DNA from: Gulosibacter molinativorax | GTDB taxonomy: Bacteria > Actinomycetota > Actinomycetes > Actinomycetales > Microbacteriaceae | Assembly (NCBI RefSeq): GCF_003010915.2 | Contig: NZ_CP028426.1 | Coordinates: forward strand, 558,001 to 622,000 | DNA length: 64,000 bases | Direction of reading: 5' to 3' | Shown here: piece after piece, positions 1 through 7,800 of the stretch | Layout of the letters: every line of letters starts with the position of its first letter | Numbering within the stretch: the stretch's first letter is position 1 | Notes under the pieces: generated by a model | The model's database searches: none | Seen by the model: only the letters and a program-made list of their open reading frames with translations | Told to the model about the DNA's origin: nothing | Translations under genes and position numbers: made by a program

Positions 1-134
1 AAGACGAGCGACCAGAGGGGGAGATACCAGGCTGGCATTCGTTCGACGCGGAATGCGCCGATGATTTCGATGACGAAGCAGGTGAGTCCGGCTACAACGA
101 GGGCAATGCCGACAAATCCCAGAATGCGACGCAT
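1..134 (-). CDS. N-terminal part of a small membrane protein (runs off the left edge)
   Basis: Reading leftwards from an ATG at 134, the frame gives MRRILGFVGIALVVAGL followed by more hydrophobic residues and stays open to the window edge (44 codons visible). A TAA lies in frame nine codons upstream of the ATG, which limits the choice of start. Residues 4-26 or so form a likely membrane segment. It follows the MFS gene on the same strand with a gap of about 46 bases, so the two may be co-transcribed. No family can be recognised from this fragment, and no clear ribosome binding site is visible. Confidence 0.5.
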   Translation of the reverse strand, partial: MRRILGFVGIALVVAGLTCFVIEIIGAFRVERMPAWYLPLWSLV

Positions 135-180
135 GCGAGGAATGCTAAGGCGCGATGGTTACCGGTTTTCGGTGCCGCGT

Positions 181-1347
181 TCAGGATTTCTTCGGCCGCC
201 ACAGCATTGCCGCGAGCGCTGCTGCCGCGAGCAGCGACATCAGGGAAATAGCCGCGGGAAGCGACGTCAGCGCGCTTATCCCACCAATTGCGGGCGTCAA
301 CCCAATCGTCGCCACGCGCATGATCCAGGCGAGGAGCGTCACACCCGAGTGGGCGCGCATGCCGGGGATGCCATCCGCGAGCGAATAGGCGAGCGGAACC
401 GTCACCGCGCAGCTCACGCCGGCGAGCGCAAAGCCGAGCAGCGTCAGCCACGGTTCGGTCGCCCAGGCGATGAGATTGAGACTCGCGAGGATGCCGACGA
501 GGCTCGCGATGAGCGTGGGGCGACGTCCGAACCGATCGATGGCCGCATCCCCGAACAGTCTGCCAACGAACTGCGCACTGAGGAGCGTCGTGAGTGCGAC
601 GCCGGATTGCGCCGCGTCGACGCCGCGCTCGGTGTTGAGCAAGACCGCCGACCAGTTGTTGCCGATGTCCTCGACCAGGATGCCCGCGATCGCTACGAGG
701 AGGATCGGGACGAGATATTTCCAGACCGAGGCGGGGATGCGTCCGGGAGCCTCCTCGTCCTCGCCGCGGTGCACGGGGAGGAATTGGGAACCGGCGAGCG
801 CCATCGCGGCGGAGCAGACGATGGCCCAGATCACCAAGTGCACGACGAGTGGCACGCCGAGCGTCGCCGCGAGCGTCCCGACCGCGCCGCCGACCGCGGC
901 GCCGACGCTCCAGCCTGCGTGCATTGAGGTGAGCACGGACTTGCCCAGCGCCGCCTGGACCCGTAGACCCTGCGCGTTTTGGGCCACATCCACCGTCGAA
1001 TCGCAAAAGCCGGCGACGAGGAGCCCGAGGGCAAACAGCCACACGTTGCCGGTCATGACGCCCACGCCCGCGAGGACGAAGGCGAAGGTAGTCGCGACCG
1101 TGCCGGACACGGCGATCGTCCTGCTGCCGAATCGGCGCAAGAGGACACCCGGCACGCTGAACGTGAGGGCGGCGCCAACCGTGAGGGCGGCGATGAGAAT
1201 ACCGAAGAGGCCCGTCGAGACATCGAGCGCGCTTCGCACCTCGGCGTAGCGTGCCAAAAGCGTCGCTGGCATCGCGCCATTCACCGCGAACGCGACGGTC
1301 GCGGCCACCCGGGCACGGCGTAGTCGGACGCGTTCTGGGGTAGCCAT
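181..1347 (-). CDS. MFS transporter, YbjJ-like
   Basis: About 388 residues, almost entirely hydrophobic, consistent with a 12-helix major facilitator superfamily permease in the cytoplasmic membrane. The loop after helix 2 carries LLRRFGSRT, a degenerate form of the MFS motif A, and the N-terminus (RYAEVRSALDVSTGLFGIL) resembles the YbjJ branch; the substrate cannot be inferred. GTG at 1350 and ATG at 1347 are adjacent. No Shine-Dalgarno sequence precedes them, but TACACT lies about 8 bases upstream of the ATG, so a leaderless transcript starting at the ATG is plausible. It is divergent from the pirin gene. Confidence 0.8.
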   Translation of the reverse strand: MATPERVRLRRARVAATVAFAVNGAMPATLLARYAEVRSALDVSTGLFGILIAALTVGAALTFSVPGVLLRRFGSRTIAVSGTVATTFAFVLAGVGVMTGNVWLFALGLLVAGFCDSTVDVAQNAQGLRVQAALGKSVLTSMHAGWSVGAAVGGAVGTLAATLGVPLVVHLVIWAIVCSAAMALAGSQFLPVHRGEDEEAPGRIPASVWKYLVPILLVAIAGILVEDIGNNWSAVLLNTERGVDAAQSGVALTTLLSAQFVGRLFGDAAIDRFGRRPTLIASLVGILASLNLIAWATEPWLTLLGFALAGVSCAVTVPLAYSLADGIPGMRAHSGVTLLAWIMRVATIGLTPAIGGISALTSLPAAISLMSLLAAAALAAMLWRPKKS

Positions 1348-1425
1348 CACAGTCGAGTGTAATCATGGTCGGGTGTCCTGCAGTCGAGGCGCCTGCCCCG
1401 ACTCCGCCCCGGGAAGTGAGCGACG

Positions 1426-2508
1426 ATGAGTAATACGGAACACGATCCGGAAGAACGGGTCTGTGAGAACCGCAGTTACACCACGGCGGGCCTGCGCACG
1501 GGCGTGATCGAGGCTGGCGAAGCTGTCTCTTTCCTCGAGCCGCGATTCGTGCCACTGGGCGGTCCGCGGGCGATGACCGTGAAGCGATTGCTCCCGCAGC
1601 GGGCACGTTCGCTCGTGGGGCCGTGGTGCTTCCTCGACTTCTATGGGCCGGATGACGTCTCGAAGACTGGTGGCATGGCGGTGCCGCGGCACCCGCACAC
1701 GGGACTCGCGACGGTGTCGTGGCTATTCGAGGGCGCCATCGATCACATCGACTCGGCGGGGAACTGGGCGACCGTCACGCCCGGAGACGCCGTGTTCATG
1801 AACGCGGGGCGCGGCATTACGCACTCCGAGTTCTCGACCGAAGAGACGACGGTGCTGCACGGAGCGCAGCTGTGGTACGCGTTCCCGCACGAGAATCGCT
1901 TCGTCGAACCCTCGCTCGACAACCACCGCCCGGAGCCCGTCCAGGGCAAGGGCTGGGTCGCGCGCGTCTTCGCGGGGGAGCTGCTCGGCGCGGCGTCGTC
2001 GCTGCGCACCTACGCGGAGCTCTCCGGCGCCGAGCTGCGCCTGGAGCCGCGCACGGTCCTTGAGATCGCGGTGCCCGCCTCACACGAGCACGCGCTGCTG
2101 CCGGTGTGGGGCGAGGTTTGGGTGAGCGGACAGCCCGTCCTCGCCGACCATCTCGCGGTCGTCGACGCGGGCCAGGAAATGATCCGGATCGAGGCGGGCG
2201 ATGCTCCCGTCCTCGCACTCTTTATCGGTGGCGAACCGCTCGGCGAACCCATCGTGATGTGGTGGAACTTCATCGGTCGCGACCACGACGAGATCGTCGC
2301 GTTTCGCGAGGAGTACCAGCGCGAGATGGGCTTTGAACGAGACGGCGAACCAGGCACTGAACGGGACACCGAGCAAGAGCTCCGCTTCGGCACGTTCCCA
2401 CCGCGACAGCCGGACCCGCTTCCGGCGCCGGAACTACCCATCACGCGCATGAAACCGCGGTCGCAGCCCTCGCGGACGACCGGCACCGAACCGTCACGGG
2501 ATGACTAA
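1426..2508 (+). CDS. Pirin family protein
   Basis: A 360-residue bicupin of the pirin family. The metal-binding residues of the N-terminal cupin are present: H89 and H91 in RHPHTGLAT, and H133 and E135 in GRGITHSE. Pirins are iron-binding proteins; some oxidise quercetin and others regulate redox-linked proteins, so the function is not fixed by sequence. At 360 residues it is longer than typical pirins (about 230-300) because of a charged C-terminal tail after about residue 290 that is likely disordered. The last 8 bases overlap the start of the next gene, indicating translational coupling. Confidence 0.88.
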   Translation: MSNTEHDPEERVCENRSYTTAGLRTGVIEAGEAVSFLEPRFVPLGGPRAMTVKRLLPQRARSLVGPWCFLDFYGPDDVSKTGGMAVPRHPHTGLATVSWLFEGAIDHIDSAGNWATVTPGDAVFMNAGRGITHSEFSTEETTVLHGAQLWYAFPHENRFVEPSLDNHRPEPVQGKGWVARVFAGELLGAASSLRTYAELSGAELRLEPRTVLEIAVPASHEHALLPVWGEVWVSGQPVLADHLAVVDAGQEMIRIEAGDAPVLALFIGGEPLGEPIVMWWNFIGRDHDEIVAFREEYQREMGFERDGEPGTERDTEQELRFGTFPPRQPDPLPAPELPITRMKPRSQPSRTTGTEPSRDD

Positions 2509-3634
2509 TGTGACGCCGTGGCAGCGGCTGCGCGACTACGGGCAACCACCCCGCATCATGGGCCTGGACGTGGCCCGGGCGCTCGCGGTCATCGGGATGG
2601 TCGGTGCCCACGTGGCCACGTTCGGCGAGGTCAATATCTGGGAACCCGAGACGTATCCCGGCATCGTGAACGGGCGCTCGTCCATTCTGTTCGGCGTGCT
2701 CGCGGGCATCTCTATCGCCATCATGACGGGTCGAACGAGCATCCCGGATCGGGCGTCGATGCCGCGATACCGGCTCATGCTCTTCGCCCGCGGTTCGATG
2801 ATTTTCCTCTTCGGCCTCTTCTGCGAGCTGCTGACGGTGCCGGTCGCCGTGATTCTCACCTTTTACGGCATCCTGTACGTCATCGCGATTCCATTCGTTC
2901 GAATGTCGATCCCAGCGCTCCTCGTGACTGCCGGGGTGATCGCCGTGTTTGGGCCCATCTGGACCGATCTGCTCGAATACACGGTCGGCGACATCGCGGG
3001 GCCCGGCGCACAGCTCGTGCTCTTCGGTACCTATCCGCTGAGCGTTTGGCTGCCGCTCATCCTCGTCGGCCTCGCGATCGGTCGCCTGCCGTTGGCGGAC
3101 AAGGGCATCGCGGGCGTGCTCGTCGCCTTCGGGGCGGGGATCTCGGTATTGGCCTACTCACTCTCGGCGGCGCTTGGCGGCGCCGAGGGTTCTCAAGTGC
3201 ATGGTCCTTTCAACAACCCGGATGCGGAACTCACCGAGGCTGGAGAGCTCATGACGCGGAGCCTGGTCGCCAGCTATCCACACTCGGGTGGAACGCTCGA
3301 GACCCTGGGCTCGGGCGGGTTCGCAGTGGCGGTGATTGGCCTCTGCCTGCTCGCCGCGGGGCCGTTGCGGGTGCCGTTCATCCCGATCGCCGCGCTCGGC
3401 GCGATGCCACTGACCGCATACACGGGGCACCTTGTCGTCATCCTGCTCGGGTGGGGGCCCGCGGCGCTGCCGCACGACACCGCGGTGTGGGGCTGGCTGA
3501 CACTCGGCCTTGTTATCGGATGCACGATCCTCGCCGCGCTCTTCGATCGCGGCCCGCTCGAGCGGGTCGTGAAGCTCGTCTCGGATGCGGCCCTGGGCGG
3601 CTACGAGAAAATGGTTGCAGCTACAACTAAATAG
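2501..3634 (+). CDS. DUF1624/DUF418-type acyltransferase-like membrane protein
   Basis: 377 residues with about ten predicted membrane helices. The N-terminal IMGLDVARALAVIGMVGAH is the hallmark of the heparan-alpha-glucosaminide acetyltransferase-like and YeiB-like (DUF418) families, where a conserved Asp/Arg and a His lie in the first helix. Such proteins are thought to transfer acyl groups across the membrane to cell-surface acceptors; the substrate here is unknown. The ATG at 2501 lies inside the end of the pirin gene, so the two genes form an operon. The 3' end contains one copy of a near-palindromic repeat (3611-3627) that may belong to the control region of the next gene. Confidence 0.75.
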   Translation: MTNVTPWQRLRDYGQPPRIMGLDVARALAVIGMVGAHVATFGEVNIWEPETYPGIVNGRSSILFGVLAGISIAIMTGRTSIPDRASMPRYRLMLFARGSMIFLFGLFCELLTVPVAVILTFYGILYVIAIPFVRMSIPALLVTAGVIAVFGPIWTDLLEYTVGDIAGPGAQLVLFGTYPLSVWLPLILVGLAIGRLPLADKGIAGVLVAFGAGISVLAYSLSAALGGAEGSQVHGPFNNPDAELTEAGELMTRSLVASYPHSGGTLETLGSGGFAVAVIGLCLLAAGPLRVPFIPIAALGAMPLTAYTGHLVVILLGWGPAALPHDTAVWGWLTLGLVIGCTILAALFDRGPLERVVKLVSDAALGGYEKMVAATTK

Positions 3635-3661
3635 GCGTATCTTAATGGTTGTAGGCGCAAT
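3611..3661. promoter_or_regulatory. Pair of near-palindromic operator-like repeats upstream of the VOC gene
   Basis: ATGGTTGCAGCTACAAC (3611-3627) and ATGGTTGTAGGCGCAAT (3645-3661) are related 17-mers with starts exactly 34 bases apart. The first is close to a perfect palindrome around GCAGCTAC. Half-sites GTTG/CAAC recall MarR-type operators of quinone- or catechol-responsive dioxygenase genes. The binding protein is not in the window, so the role is inferred. Confidence 0.45.
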
Positions 3662-3697
3662 GAACGATTGCGCGAATGTTCAACGCTTGGAGGCGTC

Positions 3698-4636
3698 GTG
3701 GCTGACCACACCCAACAGATCCAGTCTCAGGTCAATGAGCGCATCCTGAACCCGGCAACGGGGATGGATGCGGTCACGTTACGCGTCGGCGACCTCGAGA
3801 ACATGTCGAGCTACTACGAGAGCGCGCTTGCCCTCGTGCCGATCGAGGAACGCGCGAATCGTGAGGGAGTGCAGCGCGTGCTCGGCCGCGGCGACGTGCC
3901 GCTCATCCGGCTGGTTGAAACGAAGGGGCTGCCCGAGGTGAATCTTCGCTCGGCGGGCCTCTTCCACACGGCGTTCCTGTTCGACACCCACGCCTCGCTC
4001 GCCGCGACCGTCTACAGCGCCGCATCTGATCAGCGCAGCCGCTTCGCGGGTTCGAGCGATCACTCGGTGAGCGAAGCCTTCTACTTCCAGGACCCGGAAA
4101 ACAACGGCATCGAGCTCTACATCGATCGCCCGCGCGACCAGTGGCACAGGAACGCCGCTCACGAGATCGACATGACGACGACCTACCTCGACCCGAATGC
4201 TTACCTGCGCACCCACCTCGACGAGAACGTGCTCGCGAACGCCGCCAAGCAGGTCGGCGTCATCGGCCACGTGCACCTGCAGGTTGGGGACCTCGCGACC
4301 GCTCGCGACTTCTACGTGGATGCGCTCGGTTTCGAGGCGACGCTCGCAAGCTATTCGGGCGCGCTCTTTGCATCGGCCGGTGGCTACCACCACCACGTGG
4401 CCATGAACGTGTGGAACAGCGCTGGGGCCGCCCCTCGCGCCGCGACGCTCGGCCTCGGTGACGTCGCGGTGACCGTCCCAGCCCGCGAGGACCTGGATGC
4501 GCTCGTCGCCCGACTTCGCGCCAAGAACATCCAGTTCGAGGACTCGGGGAATGCCGTCGTGGCGCGCGATCCGTGGAACACCCAGGTAACCGTCGCGCTG
4601 CCCGCGGCCAGCGCCGAGGATCTGCTGGCCCGCTAG
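3698..4636 (+). CDS. VOC family protein, two-domain catechol 2,3-dioxygenase-like
   Basis: 312 residues from GTG 3698, chosen because TTGGAGG (3687-3693) sits 4 bases upstream; an upstream in-frame TTG at 3668 lacks a ribosome binding site. Two vicinal oxygen chelate modules are visible, about residues 14-135 and 165-300. Candidate metal ligands include H90-region FHTAF, the E of NNGIELY, and H189-region HVHLQVGD. The family (CatE/MhqO-like) cleaves catechols or hydroquinones or detoxifies related compounds. Two operator-like repeats precede the gene, suggesting induction by a MarR-type regulator. It converges with deaD across a 29-bp perfect hairpin. Confidence 0.82.
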   Translation: MADHTQQIQSQVNERILNPATGMDAVTLRVGDLENMSSYYESALALVPIEERANREGVQRVLGRGDVPLIRLVETKGLPEVNLRSAGLFHTAFLFDTHASLAATVYSAASDQRSRFAGSSDHSVSEAFYFQDPENNGIELYIDRPRDQWHRNAAHEIDMTTTYLDPNAYLRTHLDENVLANAAKQVGVIGHVHLQVGDLATARDFYVDALGFEATLASYSGALFASAGGYHHHVAMNVWNSAGAAPRAATLGLGDVAVTVPAREDLDALVARLRAKNIQFEDSGNAVVARDPWNTQVTVALPAASAEDLLAR

Positions 4637-4644
4637 CCCTCGGG

Positions 4645-4706
4645 GAAGCGCCAATAGAGAACGCCGCCAGGATTTCGATCCTGGCGGCGTTCTCTATTGG
4701 CGCTTC
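4645..4706. terminator. Perfect 29-bp hairpin with TTCG tetraloop between convergent genes
   Basis: Left arm 4645-4673 and right arm 4678-4706 are exact reverse complements over 29 bases, closed by TTCG (4674-4677), a very stable tetraloop. It lies between the ends of the VOC gene (4636) and deaD (4748). No long T-run follows on either strand, so it may act as a bidirectional terminator or RNA 3'-end protector. Confidence 0.75.
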
Positions 4707-4747
4707 GCGGGAGCCGGAACTCGGAGCCGAGACTACGGCGAATACCG

Positions 4748-6541
4748 CTAGTACCGCTTGAACGGCTTGCGCGAGCCGCGGTCGGAGTTGTTCCAGCCGC
4801 CGCCGTGGCCACGACCTCCGCCTCCGCCACCGCCGCGCTTACCGCCGCGGTCCGGCTTGATCTCGATCGGGCGGCCGCCGACGCGGGTGTTCTGCAGCTT
4901 GTCGAGCACCGAAGAGTCAATGTTTGACGGGAGCTCTACGATCGAGAAGCTCGGGTAGATATTGATCGCGCCGATCTCGTCGCGCGAGAACCCGCCCTCG
5001 TTCGCGATCGCGCCGACGATGCGTCCCGGCAGTGCGCCGTCGCGCTTACCGACCTCGATGCGGTAGGGGGACATGCCCTCCGAGGAGCGGCGACGCGGCC
5101 CGCGGTCATCCCGATCCCGGTCTCGGTCGCGGCCTCGACTATCCCGATCGCGATCGTTGTGTTGGCGCTTGAAGAGGCTGTCGTCGTTGGGGTCGAGGAG
5201 CAGGGGCTGGTCGCCCTGCGCGACCACGGCGAGGGCCGCGGCAACGTCCGACTCCGGCACGTCGTGGTGACGCACGTAGTGGTCGATGATGTCGCGGAAG
5301 GCGGTGATGCGTTCGGTCTGCTGCAGCGCCTTGGAGATCTCGTCGTCGAAGCGCGCCAGGCGCGTCTCGTTGACATCCGCCGCGGTGGGCAACTGCATTT
5401 CTTCCATCGGCTGGCGCGTCGTGCGCTCGATGTGGTTGAGCAGGCGACGCTCGCGCGGGGTGACGAAGCTGATGGCGGCGCCCGTGCGGCCTGCGCGACC
5501 GGTGCGGCCGATGCGGTGCACGTACGACTCGGGGTCGGTGGGAATGTCAAAGTTCACGACGTGCGTGATGCGGTCGACATCGAGACCTCGGGCCGCGACG
5601 TCGGTCGCGACGAGGATGTCGAGCTTGCCGGTCTTGAGATTGTCGACGAGCCGCTCGCGCTGTGCCTGAGGAACGTCGCCATTGAGCGAGCCGGCCGAGA
5701 ACCCGCGCGCCCGGAGCTTCTCCGCGAGCTGCTCGGTCTCACTCTTGGTGCGGACGAAGACGATCATGCCCTCGAACTCTTCGACCTCGAAGATGCGGGT
5801 GAGCGCATCCACCTTCTGCGGGTACGAGACGACGAGGTACCGCTGCGAGATGTTGGCCGAGGTCGTGGTCTTCGACTTCACCGTGATCTCGGCCGCATCG
5901 TTGAGGTACTTCTGCGACATACGGCGAATCTGCGGCGGCATCGTCGCTGAGAACAGCGCGACCTGCTTGTCCGATGGAGTGTCGGCGAGGATCGTCTCAA
6001 CGTCCTCGGCGAAGCCCATTTTGAGCATCTCGTCGGCCTCATCAAGCACGAGGTACTTCAGCTGGGAGAGATCGAGGGTGCCGCGCTTGAGGTGGTCCAT
6101 GATGCGGCCCGGGGTGCCGACCACCACATCCACGCCGCGACGCAGCGCGGACAACTGGCCGCCATAAGCCTGGCCGCCGTAGATCGGCAGGAGCTTGACC
6201 TCCGGCATCTTGGAGGCAAAGCTCTCGAAGGCCTCGGCGACCTGGAGCGCGAGCTCACGTGTGGGGGAAAGTACGAGCGCCTGTGGCACCCGCGCCCCGG
6301 GTTCCATGCGCGACAGGATCGGAAGCGCAAAGGCTGCCGTCTTTCCCGTACCGGTCTGGGCGAGACCAACAACATCCCGACCCTCGAGGAGGGTCGGGAT
6401 GGTCGCGGCCTGGATGGGCGACGGGCGCTCGTAACCGATGGCCGTGATGGCTTCGAGTACGGGAGCGCTCAGTCCGAGTTCTGCAAACGTAGGGGTGGCG
6501 TCTTGCGCCTCTGATTCAGGGCCATTCGATTGAGGCGTCAT
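4748..6541 (-). CDS. deaD: DEAD-box ATP-dependent RNA helicase (DeaD/CsdA-like)
   Basis: 597 residues. Helicase core: Q motif around F19-Q44, Walker A AQTGTGKT at 61-68, DEAD at 167-170, SAT at 198-200 and the motif VI region HRIGRTGRAGR near residue 340. A linker rich in RDRDRDR (about 450-480) leads to a DbpA-type RNA-binding domain (about 482-558) and a Gly/Arg-rich tail ending in KPFKRY. DeaD proteins unwind rRNA and mRNA structures in ribosome assembly and cold adaptation. The ATG at 6541 has no obvious ribosome binding site. The gene faces the VOC gene and lies just downstream of the baeRF-like gene on the same strand. Confidence 0.93.
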   Translation of the reverse strand: MTPQSNGPESEAQDATPTFAELGLSAPVLEAITAIGYERPSPIQAATIPTLLEGRDVVGLAQTGTGKTAAFALPILSRMEPGARVPQALVLSPTRELALQVAEAFESFASKMPEVKLLPIYGGQAYGGQLSALRRGVDVVVGTPGRIMDHLKRGTLDLSQLKYLVLDEADEMLKMGFAEDVETILADTPSDKQVALFSATMPPQIRRMSQKYLNDAAEITVKSKTTTSANISQRYLVVSYPQKVDALTRIFEVEEFEGMIVFVRTKSETEQLAEKLRARGFSAGSLNGDVPQAQRERLVDNLKTGKLDILVATDVAARGLDVDRITHVVNFDIPTDPESYVHRIGRTGRAGRTGAAISFVTPRERRLLNHIERTTRQPMEEMQLPTAADVNETRLARFDDEISKALQQTERITAFRDIIDHYVRHHDVPESDVAAALAVVAQGDQPLLLDPNDDSLFKRQHNDRDRDSRGRDRDRDRDDRGPRRRSSEGMSPYRIEVGKRDGALPGRIVGAIANEGGFSRDEIGAINIYPSFSIVELPSNIDSSVLDKLQNTRVGGRPIEIKPDRGGKRGGGGGGGRGHGGGWNNSDRGSRKPFKRY

Positions 6542-6579
6542 ACGCTTAAGGCTACTCGGTGATTGTCGCTCTCGGATGC

Positions 6580-7719
6580 CTACGCGTTAATCGTCGCTCG
6601 GAAAGTGGCTGCAACTGGCGAGTCTTCCGGCAGATCAGCCCGACGAACCGCGACGACACGTCCTCCGGTGCGAAGCACTCGCGCGGCGATCTCGTCGACG
6701 AGCCGATACGTCGTCGGCCCGGGTTCAGGTACGTTGAAGATCTCCCCAAACTCGTCGATCACGCCCTCGTCGTTCGTGTCGATATCGAAGAGGAGCGACT
6801 CGACCTGTCCGGCACTCGCCGCCTGCGCCACCGCCTCGAGGTTTGCGCTCGCGCGCTGCTGCGGCTGCCGGTTCCCGAAGGTCTCGCACCATTCCGCGAG
6901 CTTCGCCGCGTAGCGACGGTCAAGCACTTCACGCCCACGCTTCTCGAGGTCGGCGAGCGACAGGGAGGCCGGGTTCGCCTCGATGCCCTCCTCGACGAGA
7001 TTGTCGCTCGTGTTAATCGCACGGTAGGCGGATGCGAGATCGGGGCCCGCAGCGAGGACGAGCGGGCTCGTGTCGTCCCCGATTTCGTGACGAACCGCAT
7101 CCTGCACGATCGAGCAATAGCGGCGCAGCTCGACCTTCGGCCCGAGTGTGCCGTCGGCTTTGTGCCGATCGGCGCGACCGCCGTTCACGTCGCGACCGAG
7201 CACATCCGCGGCATCGTCGGGGAGCGTCGAGAGCGCCACCTCGCGACGGTTCGCCTGCGCGTCGAGGTACAGCAACCGCACGTCGCCAACCGTCAGCGCG
7301 AGGACATAGCCGGTGTGGCGAAAGCTGGCGGAGCGCACGAGCGGCCCGACATCAAAGCGGTCGCCGACGGCCGTGAGGTTCGCGAGGTGATTCATGAGCC
7401 GGAAGGCGCTGAGCCCCTCGGGCGACACGAAGACCGCGACAGTGCGGGCCTGCGAGGCCCAGAAATCGCGGTCACTCTCGAGCGTGTGGACGTGCGCGGC
7501 AATCGCGTCGCGATCGGACTTTGGCACGTCGATCTGCGCAAGCTCGCGCAGTGCTTCACTCGTCGCTGATCGCAGCGCGAGTCGGACGGCTTCGGTGTCG
7601 TGGACGACAGCCCCACCGTCGCCATTCGCAGCAGCGCTGACATAGATCGACACACTCGCGACGTTGCGGTGCTTCGTGAGATTGGCGAATTCTTCTGCAG
7701 AGGGAATATCGATGCTCAT
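6580..7719 (-). CDS. baeRF-type (bacterial eRF1-like) protein
   Basis: 379 residues with the features of the baeRF families, bacterial relatives of the archaeal/eukaryotic release factor eRF1: an N-terminal domain with VSIYVS and a hydrophobic VAVFVS strand, a central block with GYVLALTVGDVRLLYLD, and a C-terminal Rossmann-like half with SPLVLAAGPDLASAYRAI and a final IAARVLRTGGRVVAVR. These proteins are proposed to act on stalled ribosomes or in stress-linked translation control; none of the catalytic GGQ motif of true release factors is evident. The product could therefore be a ribosome rescue or hibernation-related factor. The assignment to a particular baeRF subfamily is uncertain. Confidence 0.65.
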   Translation of the reverse strand: MSIDIPSAEEFANLTKHRNVASVSIYVSAAANGDGGAVVHDTEAVRLALRSATSEALRELAQIDVPKSDRDAIAAHVHTLESDRDFWASQARTVAVFVSPEGLSAFRLMNHLANLTAVGDRFDVGPLVRSASFRHTGYVLALTVGDVRLLYLDAQANRREVALSTLPDDAADVLGRDVNGGRADRHKADGTLGPKVELRRYCSIVQDAVRHEIGDDTSPLVLAAGPDLASAYRAINTSDNLVEEGIEANPASLSLADLEKRGREVLDRRYAAKLAEWCETFGNRQPQQRASANLEAVAQAASAGQVESLLFDIDTNDEGVIDEFGEIFNVPEPGPTTYRLVDEIAARVLRTGGRVVAVRRADLPEDSPVAATFRATINA

Positions 7720-7800
7720 CTCCGCATACTACGCACCGATCGTTGGAACTCAATCAATGCGCACCGATCGGAAAATGCCGATCGTTGCGGGAAACGATGC

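Noticed and set aside
92..1606. 504-codon open frame on the minus strand across the MFS and pirin genes
   Set aside because: Arg/Pro-rich shadow frame; the MFS transporter and pirin explain the region with clear motifs.
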